Shown one piece after another: positions 17,867 to 26,824 of a stretch of DNA of 64,000 nt (its first letter is position 1; every line of letters starts with the position of its first letter). The stretch comes from Dokdonella_A sp963834755 (GTDB taxonomy: Bacteria > Pseudomonadota > Gammaproteobacteria > Xanthomonadales > Rhodanobacteraceae). The stretch spans positions 186,001-250,000 of the forward strand of contig CAWICQ010000012.1 in the NCBI GenBank assembly GCA_963834755.1, written 5' to 3'. Position numbers and translations under genes: made by a program. The notes below the pieces were generated by a model that was given only the letters and a program-made list of their open reading frames with translations, ran no database searches and had not been told where the DNA came from.

Positions 17867-18880
17867 TTACCGGCTCTGCGGCGTCGCGACCTTCGCGTCT
17901 TCGACATGCGCCGCATACGCGCCTTCGATCGCGCGCTTGGCTTCGAGCGGACGCGCGAGCCGCGCGAAGATCATCGAGCTTTCACCGCGCCCGGTCAGCA
18001 CGACATCGCCGAAGCCCAACATGCGGCCCCATGCGGTCTGGTGCAGATCGATCGTTTCGATCGACGCGAGCCGGAGCTCTTCGGTGACGCGACTCATGAT
18101 GCCGGTCTTGCGCACCACGCGCCGGTTGGTGACGCCCTGTTCGATCGAACGCAGGCGAATCCATTCATAGAGCGCGGCGAGGAGTGCGATGCCGAGCGTC
18201 GGGATCGCCAGCAGGAGATACACGATCAACCGCCACTTCGCGGTCCAGTGCAACGCGAAGCGCGCGACGATGGTTTCGCCGGGCGCGAGCGATTCGTCGA
18301 GATAGGCCATGCTCAGGCCGCGCGCACGGAACGATGCGGCGATCATGCGCGGGAAGCGCTCGGCGATGTCCGTGCCGGTGAAGTTCGCGACCCAGCCTTC
18401 CTTGTTGGTGAACAGACGGATCGCGACGAAGTAGGGCGCTTCGCTCATGTCGAACCAGTGTCGCGTGCCGTCGGGTACGCCGATGAGGTCGCCCGCTTCG
18501 CACAGGACTTCGTAGACCTTGTCGCCGATATGCAGCGTGAACTGACCGGCGCCGGCGACGAAGAAGCGCACTTCGTCTTCGCTGTGCGTGTGCTCGTTCA
18601 AGAACTTCTGGCGAAACGCGGCGCGGTCCGGGTTGTCGGGCTTGAGGCTGATCACATCGACGGCCTGATAGCCTTTCTCCTGCATCAGCCGATCGATGTC
18701 GGCGCGATACGCGGCGATGACTTCATCCTGGCTCGCGCCCGGCACGATCGGCTTGGTCGCTTCCCATTGCTCGAACCGTACGCCGACCAGGCCGAGCGCG
18801 CGCGAGATCGCGGCGTGATCGGTATGCACGCCCAACGGTTTTTCGGCGCGGGTTTCCTCGTAGATCGTCAGTCGGCTCAT
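17867..18880 (-). CDS. mtnD: Acireductone dioxygenase fused to a membrane bacterial PH (YdbS/YdbT-like) domain
   Basis: A single 337-residue ORF. Residues 1-about 180 are a complete acireductone dioxygenase with metal ligands His97, His99 and Glu103 (NEHTHSEDEVRFF) and His141 (GTRHWFDM). This enzyme oxidises the acireductone in methionine salvage. From Met191 the sequence becomes a bacterial PH-domain protein: YLDESLAPGETIV, a two-helix hydrophobic stretch (about 216-240), then VTNRRVVRKTGIMSRVTEELRLASIETIDLHQTAWGRMLGFGDVVLTG. Stand-alone MtnD is about 180 residues, so the extra domain is unusual. Met191 (ATG at 18310) could be a former start of a separate gene. The start at 18880 overlaps mtnB by ATGA. 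Confidence 0.9.
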   Translation of the reverse strand: MSRLTIYEETRAEKPLGVHTDHAAISRALGLVGVRFEQWEATKPIVPGASQDEVIAAYRADIDRLMQEKGYQAVDVISLKPDNPDRAAFRQKFLNEHTHSEDEVRFFVAGAGQFTLHIGDKVYEVLCEAGDLIGVPDGTRHWFDMSEAPYFVAIRLFTNKEGWVANFTGTDIAERFPRMIAASFRARGLSMAYLDESLAPGETIVARFALHWTAKWRLIVYLLLAIPTLGIALLAALYEWIRLRSIEQGVTNRRVVRKTGIMSRVTEELRLASIETIDLHQTAWGRMLGFGDVVLTGRGESSMIFARLARPLEAKRAIEGAYAAHVEDAKVATPQSR

Positions 18881-19524
18881 GGCAGGCCTCGCAAGCGCCT
18901 CAGGTCGAGTTCGCAGGCTAGCAAAAATTCGAACGCTTCGAGATGACGTCGCGTTTCCGCCATGTCACGACCCCACGTGTAGATGCCGTGACCGTCAATC
19001 AAGTAGCCGGACAGAGGTTTTCCGGCATCGAGCCATGCATCGACGGCGCGGACCAGCACGTTCATGTCCTGCGCGTTTGGGAACACCGGCACGTCGAGCG
19101 CGCTTTCGTGCGTCGTGTAGCCGGAAATCGCCTTCTGCAGCTCCCAACCTTCGAAGCGGATCAGGCCGCTCGCGGCGAACAGGCGCGAGGCGACCGTCTG
19201 CGTCCGCGAGTGCGTGTGCAGCACCGCGTTCGCGCGTGCAAGGCGGCGGTAGATCTGCGCGTGCAGCAGCGTCTCGGCCGAAGGCCTCGCGTCGGTCGCG
19301 ACGGCGCGACCTTCGAGATCGACCACCATGACGTCTTCGCCGCTCAGCCGGCCTTTGTCGCGGCCGGAAATCGTCACGGCGATGTGCTGCGCATCGAGCC
19401 GCATCGAGAAGTTGCTGCTGGTCGCCGGCGTCCAGCCGAGCGCGGCGAGCTCACGGCCGGTGTCGGCGATGACGCGCGCGCAGGCGGCGAGGGCAACGGG
19501 GTCGTAAGGAAGCGTCGCAGGCAC
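18877..19524 (-). CDS. mtnB: Methylthioribulose-1-phosphate dehydratase
   Basis: A 215-residue class II aldolase-fold Zn enzyme of methionine salvage, the first gene of mtnB-mtnD-mtnC. It has the N-terminal GRELAALGWTPATSSNFSMR and the phosphate-binding ISGRDKGRLSGEDVMVVD. Zn-ligand histidines are in SAETLLHAQIYRR, AVLHTHSRTQT and IDGHGIYTWG. The start is GTG at 19524, with a GGAG 12 bases upstream. About 250 bases upstream separate it from the divergent HiPIP gene and must hold both promoters. Confidence 0.95.
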   Translation of the reverse strand: MPATLPYDPVALAACARVIADTGRELAALGWTPATSSNFSMRLDAQHIAVTISGRDKGRLSGEDVMVVDLEGRAVATDARPSAETLLHAQIYRRLARANAVLHTHSRTQTVASRLFAASGLIRFEGWELQKAISGYTTHESALDVPVFPNAQDMNVLVRAVDAWLDAGKPLSGYLIDGHGIYTWGRDMAETRRHLEAFEFLLACELDLRRLRGLP

Positions 19525-19771
19525 GTCGGGTCGCGCTCCAGAGGAACAGGTCGCCGGACTATACGGGCCGGACTATAAAGGACGAAGTCGCCGCTCCGCC
19601 CGCACGATCAAGGCGTTGTTCGGCGGTCGCTTCCGGCGCAAATCGAACTGAGAGTTATTCCTATCCCGTGTCAGCTTCGATTTAACGCGGGCGTGTATGC
19701 TCGGCGCCGCTCGGGAACGTTCGCCGATCGTTTGACCCATACCGATCCACACGCATACACAGGAGCCGAAG

Positions 19772-20113
19772 ATGTCAAACCCAGCCGATAGCCAGGCCAG
19801 ACGCCGCTTCCTCAAGCTTGCCGCCGCAGGCGCCGTGGCCGCGCCGATTGCCGCGACGCTGCTGCCGCGATTCGCGCGCGCGCAAGACCTGCCGCACCTC
19901 GCCGAAAGCGATCCGACCGCGATGGCGCTTGGCTACAAGGAAGACGCGACCAAGGTCGACAAAGCCAAATTCGCCACCTACAAAGCCGGCTCGCAATGCG
20001 ACAACTGCAAATTCTGGACAGGCAAGGCCGGAGATGCCTACGGACCGTGCGCGCTGTTCCCCGGCAAGGGGACCAATGCCAAGGGCTGGTGCTCGGGCTA
20101 CAATCCCAAGTAA
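19772..20113 (+). CDS. High-potential iron-sulfur protein (HiPIP) with Tat signal
   Basis: A 113-residue precursor. The twin-arginine signal is ARRRFLKLAAAGAVAAP, cleaved after ARA-Q (about residue 38). The mature part binds one 4Fe-4S cluster through Cys76, Cys79, Cys93 and Cys107 (QCDNCKFW, GPCALFPGK, GWCSGY), the standard HiPIP spacing. It acts in the periplasm as a one-electron carrier for respiratory oxidases. It is divergent from the mtn operon and followed by a strong terminator. Confidence 0.95.
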   Translation: MSNPADSQARRRFLKLAAAGAVAAPIAATLLPRFARAQDLPHLAESDPTAMALGYKEDATKVDKAKFATYKAGSQCDNCKFWTGKAGDAYGPCALFPGKGTNAKGWCSGYNPK

Positions 20114-20131
20114 CAACGGCGCGATGTAATG

Positions 20132-20166
20132 ACGCCGCGCGGCCACCGTGCCGCACGGCGTTTTTT
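20132..20166 (+). terminator. Rho-independent terminator after the HiPIP gene
   Basis: A 12-bp stem, ACGCCGCGCGGC paired with GCCGCACGGCGT (one mismatch), has a 6-base loop CACCGT and is followed by TTTTTT. It lies 18 bases after the HiPIP stop. Confidence 0.9.
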
Positions 20167-20248
20167 CTTGGCGGCATTTCTGGGCTGTCTCGGCAACTGA
20201 GATCGGCGGCTGTCACAATGGCAACCTCGAATCACCCGAGGTTCCCGC

Positions 20249-21907
20249 GTGCCGAATCTGTCGCCCGTTGCCTTCGCGATCGTCGCCGCCCTGATCGGCG
20301 TCCTTGTCGGCGCGCTGATCGTGCTCGCCATCGCGCGGCGTTGGGCCGCGCGAGCGAACGCGGCGGGACGCTCCGCGCGCGACAGCGAAGTCGCCGTGCT
20401 GATCGAGCAGCGCGACGCCGGCACCGCGCGCAGCGCCGATCTCGCACGGCGCATCGAGCGCTTCGAGAGCGACTGGTCGAGCGCTGAGCAGATCCGGCGT
20501 CAGCTGACCGCGCACGCCGCGACGCAACAGGCGCACGCCGAACGGCTCACCGTCGATCTCGCCGATGCGCGTCGCCGGCGCGACGATCTTCAGCAGCACC
20601 TGCAGGAACTGTCGGGCCGCTACGCGTCGCTCGAAGCGTCCGCGCGCGAACAGGCCCAGGCGGCCACGGAAAAACTGCAGTTGCTGGACCAGGCCGAGCA
20701 GCGTCTGCGCGAAGCGTTCCAGAACCTCGCCAACCGCATCCTCGACGACAAAGCCGAGCGCCTGCGCGAACAGAGCGCGCTGCAGCTCGGCGGCCTGCTC
20801 GATCCGTTGAAGGTTCAGCTCAAGGAGTTCCGCGAGACGGTCAGCCAGACCCATGCGAGCGACCAGCGCGAGCGCGGCATGCTGGCGCAGGAAATCCAGA
20901 GCCTCAAGCAGCTCAACCAGCGCATCAGCGAAGACGCGATCAATCTGACGCGCGCGCTCAAGGGCGATTCGCGCACGCAAGGCGCGTGGGGCGAGCTCGT
21001 GCTCGAGCGCGTGCTCGAGGCCTCGGGCCTGCAGGCCGGGCGCGAGTACGAAACGCAGATGACGTTCCGCAACAACGACGGCACTCGGCCGCGTCCGGAC
21101 GTGATCGTGCATCTGCCGGAAGACAAAGACATCGTCATCGACGCGAAGGTCTCGCTCAAGGCCTACGAGCGTTTCGTCGCCGCATCCGACGAGAGCGTGC
21201 GCGCGATGACGCTCAACGAGCATCTCGCCTCGTTGCGGCGTCACGTCGATGAGCTTTCGGCGCGCAATTACGACGAGATCGACAACTTGCGCACGCTCGA
21301 TTTCGTGCTCATGTTCGTTCCGGTCGAATCTGCGTTCATCGAAGCGGTGCGCGCCGACGAAGGTCTATATAGCTACGCGCTCGCCAAGAACATTTCGCTG
21401 GTGAGCCCGAGCACGCTGCTGGCCACGCTGCGCACCGTCGCGCACCTTTGGCGCATCGAGCGGCGCAACGTCAACGCCGTCGAAATCGCGCGCCGCGCCG
21501 CGCAGTTGCACGACAATTTCGCGTTGCTGGTCAGCGAGCTCGGCAATGTCGGCCTCGCGCTCGACAAGGCGCAACGCGCGCACGCAAGCGCGCTCCGGCG
21601 CCTGCGCGAGGGCGGCAAAGGCAGCGTGCTGCTGCAGGTGCAGAGCCTCGCCGAGATGGGCGCGCCAGTGAAACGCTCGCTGCAGATGTCGTTGCTGGAT
21701 TCGAGCGCGTCCGCCGAGGCAGATGATGCGGATGCGGAATCGGAAACGGAGCAGGCAGCGCAAGAATCCGCGCCGCCTGAAGCACCGCTGTCGAAAACGC
21801 TGCCCTCGAAATCGCCGCAAGCGACATTGCCAGAGTCGGTATTGCGGGAGTCTGACAGCGGCGGAGCGAAGCCGGCCTCTGTCACTCCGCTGAAGGCGCG
21901 ACCTTAG
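20249..21907 (+). CDS. rmuC: DNA recombination protein RmuC
   Basis: A 552-residue protein. It has an N-terminal membrane anchor (about 7-29), a long coiled coil (about 45-230, rich in Q/E/R/A), then the conserved RmuC nuclease-fold domain: GDSRTQGAWGELVLERVLEASGL, RPDVIVHLPEDKDIVIDAKVSLKAYERF, LDFVLMFVPVESAF and SPSTLLATLRTV. DAKVSL carries the PD-(D/E)xK-type core. The tail (about 485-552) is acidic and low-complexity. It starts with GTG at 20249. RmuC limits inversions at short inverted repeats. Confidence 0.95.
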   Translation: MPNLSPVAFAIVAALIGVLVGALIVLAIARRWAARANAAGRSARDSEVAVLIEQRDAGTARSADLARRIERFESDWSSAEQIRRQLTAHAATQQAHAERLTVDLADARRRRDDLQQHLQELSGRYASLEASAREQAQAATEKLQLLDQAEQRLREAFQNLANRILDDKAERLREQSALQLGGLLDPLKVQLKEFRETVSQTHASDQRERGMLAQEIQSLKQLNQRISEDAINLTRALKGDSRTQGAWGELVLERVLEASGLQAGREYETQMTFRNNDGTRPRPDVIVHLPEDKDIVIDAKVSLKAYERFVAASDESVRAMTLNEHLASLRRHVDELSARNYDEIDNLRTLDFVLMFVPVESAFIEAVRADEGLYSYALAKNISLVSPSTLLATLRTVAHLWRIERRNVNAVEIARRAAQLHDNFALLVSELGNVGLALDKAQRAHASALRRLREGGKGSVLLQVQSLAEMGAPVKRSLQMSLLDSSASAEADDADAESETEQAAQESAPPEAPLSKTLPSKSPQATLPESVLRESDSGGAKPASVTPLKARP

Positions 21908-22037
21908 TAAGGCCCCGGGTTCGTCATCGCCTCGGGTCTGGTCATCCCGGCGCAGGCCGAGACGGCGATGTTAGGGCCGGGACGGTTGGCCAGGATTGGG
22001 CGCGCGCGGGGCAAGCAGCAGCAAGAAGATCAGAGTC

Positions 22038-23471
22038 TCAACGCAGCTTGCTGTGCTTGAACCCATAGCCGAAATAGATCACGAATCCGACCACGGTCCA
22101 CACGCCCATCATCGTCCAGTTGTACCAGTTCTCGCCGAGCAGCAGCAGGAACAGGCAACACAGCACGCCGAGCGTGCAGGTCACGGGCGCCCACGGCACG
22201 CGGAACGTGCGGTGCATCTCCGGGCGCGTGCGGCGCAGGATCATGACGCCGATGCAGACCGCCGTGAACGCGATCAGCGTGCCCATCGATACGAGATCGC
22301 CCAGCACGTCGAGCGGAAACACCGCAGCGAGCAGCGCAATGCCGATGCCGGTGATCACGGTGTTGATGTACGGCGTGCAGTAGCGCGGATGGATCTTGGC
22401 GAACACCGGCGGCAGCAGGCCATCGCGGCCCATGATCATGAAGATGCGCGGTTGCGCAATGATCATGACCAGAATCACCGATGACAGACCGATCAGCGCG
22501 CCGACCTCGACCAGCCAGCGCAGCCAGCCAAGCTCGGGATGCGCCCTGACCGCGGTGACGACCGGCTCGGGCGTGCCGAGCTGATCATACGGAAGCAGGC
22601 CGGTCAGCACGGCCGCCATGCCGATATAAAGCACCGTGCAGATCGCGAGCGAGGCGATTGTGCCGATCGGAAGATCGCGTTGAGGATTTTTTGCTTCCTG
22701 GGCCGCGGTCGATGTCGCTTCGAATCCGATGTACGCAAAGAACACCAGCGCGGCGCCGCGAATGATGCCGGACCAGCCGTATTTTTCCGGACCCTGATTC
22801 TCCGGGATGAACGGATGCCAGTTCGCCGGATTCACGTATTGCGATCCGACGACGATCACGATCACGATCAGCGACACCTTGAGAATCACCATCGCGAGAT
22901 TCGCGCCGCTCGACTCCTTGATGCCGACGTAGCAGACCCAGGTCAGCGCCAGCACGATCGCGACCGCGGGCAAGTTGAACAGCGCGCCAGTCGTGACGAG
23001 ATGGCTGTCCGTGAACGCAAGTGGCGCATTCGTCAGCGCGGGCGGAAGATGGATGCCGAAATGATCGAGCAGGCTGGTGAAATAGCCGGTCCAGCTCACC
23101 GCGACGGCGGACGCGGAAACGCCGTATTCGAGCACCATGTTCCAGCCGATGAACCACGCGACGAGTTCGCCGAGCGTCGCGTACGCGTACGAATACGAGC
23201 TGCCTGACATCGGGATCAGCGTCGCGAATTCGGCGTAGCAAAGGGCGGTGAAGCTGCAGCAGAACGCGGCGATGACGAAACACAACATGATCGCCGGGCC
23301 CGCATGTTCGGCCGCGGCTTGTCCGGTGATCACGAAGATGCCGCCGCCGATCACGGCGCCGATGCCGAGCGCGGTCAGGCCCCACGGTCCGAGCGTGCGT
23401 TTCAGACACGGCCCTTCGCTGGCGTCCGCGTCGGAAAAGTCGGTCTTTTTCGCCAGGAGTTGATCGAGCAT
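22038..23471 (-). CDS. APC-family cationic/neutral amino acid permease (YfnA-like)
   Basis: A 477-residue transporter with about 12 to 14 helices. The first helix has the APC substrate-site motif LGIGAVIGGGIFVITG; other family motifs are CYAEFATLIPMSGSSYSYAYATLGE and FFAYIGFEATSTAAQEAKNPQRDLPIG. ATG at 23471 matches the common MLxQLLA start; a GTG 36 bases upstream is less likely. It is closely related to the permease upstream and separated from it by a terminator, so this is a tandem duplicate pair. Confidence 0.92.
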   Translation of the reverse strand: MLDQLLAKKTDFSDADASEGPCLKRTLGPWGLTALGIGAVIGGGIFVITGQAAAEHAGPAIMLCFVIAAFCCSFTALCYAEFATLIPMSGSSYSYAYATLGELVAWFIGWNMVLEYGVSASAVAVSWTGYFTSLLDHFGIHLPPALTNAPLAFTDSHLVTTGALFNLPAVAIVLALTWVCYVGIKESSGANLAMVILKVSLIVIVIVVGSQYVNPANWHPFIPENQGPEKYGWSGIIRGAALVFFAYIGFEATSTAAQEAKNPQRDLPIGTIASLAICTVLYIGMAAVLTGLLPYDQLGTPEPVVTAVRAHPELGWLRWLVEVGALIGLSSVILVMIIAQPRIFMIMGRDGLLPPVFAKIHPRYCTPYINTVITGIGIALLAAVFPLDVLGDLVSMGTLIAFTAVCIGVMILRRTRPEMHRTFRVPWAPVTCTLGVLCCLFLLLLGENWYNWTMMGVWTVVGFVIYFGYGFKHSKLR

Positions 23472-23510
23472 GGAGAGTGTCCGCGGTGCGTCGGCGTCGT
23501 GAGGCACGAG

Positions 23511-23537
23511 AAAAAGCCGGCGCGATGGACGCCGGCT
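23511..23537 (-). terminator. Terminator between the two APC permease genes
   Basis: On the minus strand, AGCCGGCG-TCCATCG-CGCCGGCT is followed by a T run. This is an 8-bp perfect stem just downstream of the second permease gene. The opposite strand also has a T run, so it could work both ways. Confidence 0.85.
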
Positions 23538-23569
23538 TCGATTTTTTCAGTGCATTCGTTTCAATCTGC

Positions 23570-25061
23570 TCATTTCATCTTGCCGCGGAGTTTGCTGCGC
23601 TGATAGCCGTAGCAGAAGTAGACGACCAGGCCGGTGATGATCCAGCCGCTCATCCACAGCCAGTTGTCCTTGAACGCCATCAGGAACAAGGCGAAGCAGC
23701 TGAGCGCGCCGAGCACGCAGATGACCGGTGCGGCCGGCACACGGAACGGGCGCGGCAAATCCGGCCGCGTGCGGCGCAGAACGAGCACGCCGACGCAGAC
23801 GGTCGAGAACGCCAGCAGCGTGCCCATCGAAACGAGATCGCCGAGCACGCCGATCGGCAGCAGGCCGGCGAGAATTGCAGCGACGATGCCGACGATGATC
23901 TGGCCGACGTACGGCGTCTGGAATTTCGGGTGCACGCGGCCGAATATCGGCGGGATCAATCCGTCTTTGGCCATCGTGTAGAAAATGCGCGGCTGACCCA
24001 TCAGCATGACGAGAATCACCGATGACAGGCCCGCAATCGCACCGATCTCGATGACGATCCGCAGCCAGCGCAGGCTCGGAATCGCCTTCGATCGCGGTGA
24101 CGACCGGATGCGGCGTGGCGAGCTGCGTGTACGGCGTCAACCCGGTGAGCACGGCCGAGACCACGATATAGAGCACGGTGCAGACGACCAGCGAGCCGAG
24201 AATACCGATCGGCATATCGCGTTGCGGATTCTTCGCTTCCTGCGCGGCGGTCGATACCGCGTCGAAGCCGATGTACGAGAAGAACACGATCGATGCGCCA
24301 CGGAACACGCCGTTCCAGCCGAAGTGGCCGGCCGCGTCGGTCGGCGGCACGAACGGATGCCAGTTCGCCGGATTGACGAATTGCAGGCTGAACGCAACGA
24401 ACAGCAGGATCACGACCAGCTTGATCGCGACGATCACCGCGTTGACCGAAGCCGACTGCGTGATGCCGACATAGCAGAGCCAGCTGATCGCGCCGATGAT
24501 CAGCACGGCGGGTAAGTTGATGAGCGAACCGGTCGTACTGATCGCTCCGTCGGTCACGGTCAGCGGCGCGGACGCCAGGGCCGCAGGCAAGGCAAGCGGC
24601 ATGTTCAGGAGCTCGCCGATCGAGTGCAGCAGGCTGTTGAAGTAGCCGGACCAGCCGACCGCGACCGTGGATGCGGCGAAGAGATATTCGAGGATCAGCA
24701 TCCAGCCGATGAACCACGCGACGATCTCGCCGAGCGTCGCGTACGAATACGAATATGCACTGCCGGACACCGGCAGCATCGAGGCAAACTCGGCGTAGCA
24801 CAGGCCCGCGAACGCACAGGCGATGCCGGCGAAGACGAAGCTCAGCACGACGGCCGGACCTGCGTGCATCGCCGCCGCCTGGCCGGTCAGCACGAAGATG
24901 CCCGCGCCGATGATCGCGCCGATGCCGAGCATGACCAGATGTTTCGCGGTGAGCGCGCGCTTCAGCGGGATTTCGCCCGTGATCGGGCCCTGGACATGCT
25001 CGCCGGCGTCCACGTGCGGCGTCGGATGCACGGGCTGGACGGCGAAAAGATTCTTGTACAT
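23570..25061 (-). pseudogene. APC-family amino acid permease, interrupted by one frameshift
   Basis: The start is ATG 25061 (MYKNLFAVQPV) with ribosome-binding site GAGGGG 7 bases upstream. The first 320 or so residues are an intact APC permease: LGIGAIIGAGIFVLTG, CYAEFASMLPVSGSAYSYSYATLGE and FFSYIGFDAVSTAAQEAKNPQRDMPIG. At 24085-24086 the frame breaks in ATCGAAGGCG: removing one G restores VVTAIEAIPSLRWLRIVIEIG and leads into the remaining helices (ILVMLMGQPRIFYTMAKDGLIP) up to the stop at 23570. It is a paralogue of the downstream permease. Only one base separates it from an intact 496-residue protein, so a sequencing indel in a GG pair is as likely as a true pseudogene. Confidence 0.85.
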
Positions 25062-25378
25062 CGAGTTCCCCTCGCAAAGAGTCCGATGCGGTCCGTCCCG
25101 GACGTTTCGGATTCGCCGGGCCAGGCAATGGCCGGTCCCGATGGTTCCGGAGCGGCGCTGGCTCCGCTCCAAGCACGACCCGTCCCCGGATCGCATGACC
25201 CCTCGACCCGGTCGAAGGCGCTCTTATTGTCGCGATGGCACGGACGTGCGACGCGATCGCGGGTCAAGTTAACCCACGACCCGGACTCGCACAAGCGGCG
25301 TTGCGGCGCGCTTCTACGTCAATGAATGGATCGGGCTTGATGCGTACGACGGCCGCTCGGACAGCGCGGGTGCAGCGT
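25062..25378. other. Intergenic region without a supported gene
   Basis: About 317 bases between the frameshifted permease and the end of the EF-P-like gene, both on the minus strand. Open frames here are arginine-rich shadows with no family resemblance. It should contain the permease promoter, but I cannot identify -35/-10 boxes. Confidence 0.4.
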
Positions 25379-25942
25379 TCAGGCGCGGCCCGAGAACTCG
25401 CCCGTCGTCGTGTTGACCAGGATCCGCTCGCCGCTCGTGATGTACTCGGGCACCTGGATCTCGATGCCGGTGGAGAGCTTCGCCGGCTTCGGTCGCTTGG
25501 TCGCCGTCGCGCCTTTTAGTTCGGGCGCCGTGTCAATAACCGCGAGCGCGACGGTCGGCGGCAGCTGCAGCGCAACGGGCGCATCGTCGATCAGCTGCAC
25601 ATAGCACCCCTCGATACCGTCGGCGACGTAGCCGGCCGCGTCGCCGACCACGTTCGCGTCGAGGATGTATTGCGCGTAGTCCTCACTGTCCATGAACACG
25701 AACGCGTCGCCCTCCTTGTAGGAGTAGGTGACGGCGCGTCGCGTCACTTCGGTTTCCTTGAGCTCATCTTCGGCGCGCAGCGACAGATCGAGTTTCTGCC
25801 CGCCCGGCACGCCGTACATGATGAAGCGATACGTGACGTTGCCGCCGCGGCCCTGCGGCGAGCTGCGTTCGATGTCGCGGATCTGCCAGACCCGGCCGTC
25901 GTGCTCGACGACGTTGCCCTTCTTGATGTCGTACGCTCGCAT
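25379..25942 (-). CDS. yeiP: Elongation factor P-like protein EfpL (YeiP)
   Basis: A 187-residue three-domain EF-P paralogue: KOW-like domain 1 (about 1-63), then two OB domains ending LSTGIEIQVPEYITSGERILVNTTTGEFSGRA. The domain-1 loop reads SSPQGRGGN with Arg32 at the tip, as in YeiP/EfpL, instead of the modified Lys/Arg of canonical EF-P. EfpL binds ribosomes stalled at polyproline and related motifs. ATG at 25942 was chosen over a TTG 18 bases upstream; GGAG lies 12 bases before it. Confidence 0.92.
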   Translation of the reverse strand: MRAYDIKKGNVVEHDGRVWQIRDIERSSPQGRGGNVTYRFIMYGVPGGQKLDLSLRAEDELKETEVTRRAVTYSYKEGDAFVFMDSEDYAQYILDANVVGDAAGYVADGIEGCYVQLIDDAPVALQLPPTVALAVIDTAPELKGATATKRPKPAKLSTGIEIQVPEYITSGERILVNTTTGEFSGRA

Positions 25943-26086
25943 GTTCGATTCGTTCTCCAACGCTTCGGCATATTGTAGCGATCCCGCGCGTTGCTACCGA
26001 ATCCTCCGAGCCGTGTGGCGGCGCGCAAATGCGGGATGACCGGCGCGCGCAGCTCGCGGCCGCACGCACCGCTTTGCGCGAGCCTC

Positions 26087-26731
26087 TCATGCGGTGCGCA
26101 GGCGGACCTGCGCCAGCGCGGTGATGTGCATCATGATGAACAGCGGCACCATGTATACCGGGATCAACACCAGCGGCAGCTCGGCCATCGGCGCCGTAGT
26201 GGTCGATCCCGCGCCGCCTGCGATCAGGAACGAGCCGATCGCGCCCAGGCTCATGGCGAGGGCGAGGTCCAGCAGCCCGAGCAGATTCCAGGCAATGAAT
26301 CTGCGGCTCGACGCGAACGCGCGCGATTCCATCAAACTCTTGAGGATCCACGGCGCGGTGAAGCCAATCGCCATGTCGCCGAGACCGGCGGGCCATGCGA
26401 AGTAGCCGGGCAAGATGCCGTGCACGTACAACGAGATGAACGCGAATCCACCGAAGCGCCAGGCTTGCATCGCGACCAGCACGCGCGGATCGACATTGAG
26501 GACGAACGTGCGGAACGCGGTCGAGGCGCGAAACGCGATCACGAACGCGGCGATCGGCGTCACGAAAGCGACCAGCAGCGCGATTGGCGGCGAGCCGGGG
26601 GCGCCCACGAACGCGCCGTGCGAGCCGAGGATCAGGACGGCGAACAGCCATGCGGCCAGCAGAATCGCGCCGGAAGTACCCGCATTGAGCGCGGGCGAGT
26701 GCGGTTGGGCGGAAGGCATCGTGTCGGACAT
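26087..26731 (-). CDS. Six-helix membrane protein, probable target of the adjacent HxlR regulator
   Basis: A 214-residue integral membrane protein with about six hydrophobic helices (AILLAAWLFAVLILGSHG, PIALLVAFVTPIAAFVIAF, WRFGGFAFISLYVHG, LLGLLDLALAMSLGAIG, LPLVLIPVYMVPLFIMMHITAL). No catalytic motif is visible and I do not recognise a named family. The start at ATG 26731 has GGAGAAG 6 bases upstream. The gene is divergent from hxlR, and the nearer operator palindrome sits 18 bases upstream of its start, inside the likely promoter, so it is probably repressed by that regulator. Confidence 0.75.
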   Translation of the reverse strand: MSDTMPSAQPHSPALNAGTSGAILLAAWLFAVLILGSHGAFVGAPGSPPIALLVAFVTPIAAFVIAFRASTAFRTFVLNVDPRVLVAMQAWRFGGFAFISLYVHGILPGYFAWPAGLGDMAIGFTAPWILKSLMESRAFASSRRFIAWNLLGLLDLALAMSLGAIGSFLIAGGAGSTTTAPMAELPLVLIPVYMVPLFIMMHITALAQVRLRTA

Positions 26732-26748
26732 TTCGACTTCTCCAAGTA

Positions 26749-26765
26749 ACTTGCATTTTGCAAGT
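26749..26765. promoter_or_regulatory. Operator palindrome 1 for the HxlR regulator
   Basis: A perfect 7-3-7 inverted repeat ACTTGCA-TTT-TGCAAGT lies in the divergent intergenic space, 18 bases before the membrane-protein start. The same half sites recur at the second palindrome. Palindromes of this kind between an HxlR gene and its target are the usual binding sites. Confidence 0.75.
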
Positions 26766-26786
26766 GACATAGACGCTAGCACCGAT

Positions 26787-26803
26787 ACTTGCAATGTGCA
26801 AGT
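26787..26803. promoter_or_regulatory. Operator palindrome 2 for the HxlR regulator
   Basis: A perfect inverted repeat ACTTGCA-ATG-TGCAAGT has half sites identical to palindrome 1. Its centre is 38 bases away, and it ends 21 bases before the hxlR start. The position suggests autoregulation and cooperative binding of two dimers. Confidence 0.75.
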
Positions 26804-26824
26804 GACTAGAGGAACATCGCACGC

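Noticed and set aside
17867..18310. Treating the PH domain as a separate gene starting at ATG 18310.
   Set aside because: No stop separates it from MtnD and I see no clear ribosome-binding site before it, so the single-ORF fusion is annotated. The alternative is noted in the entry.
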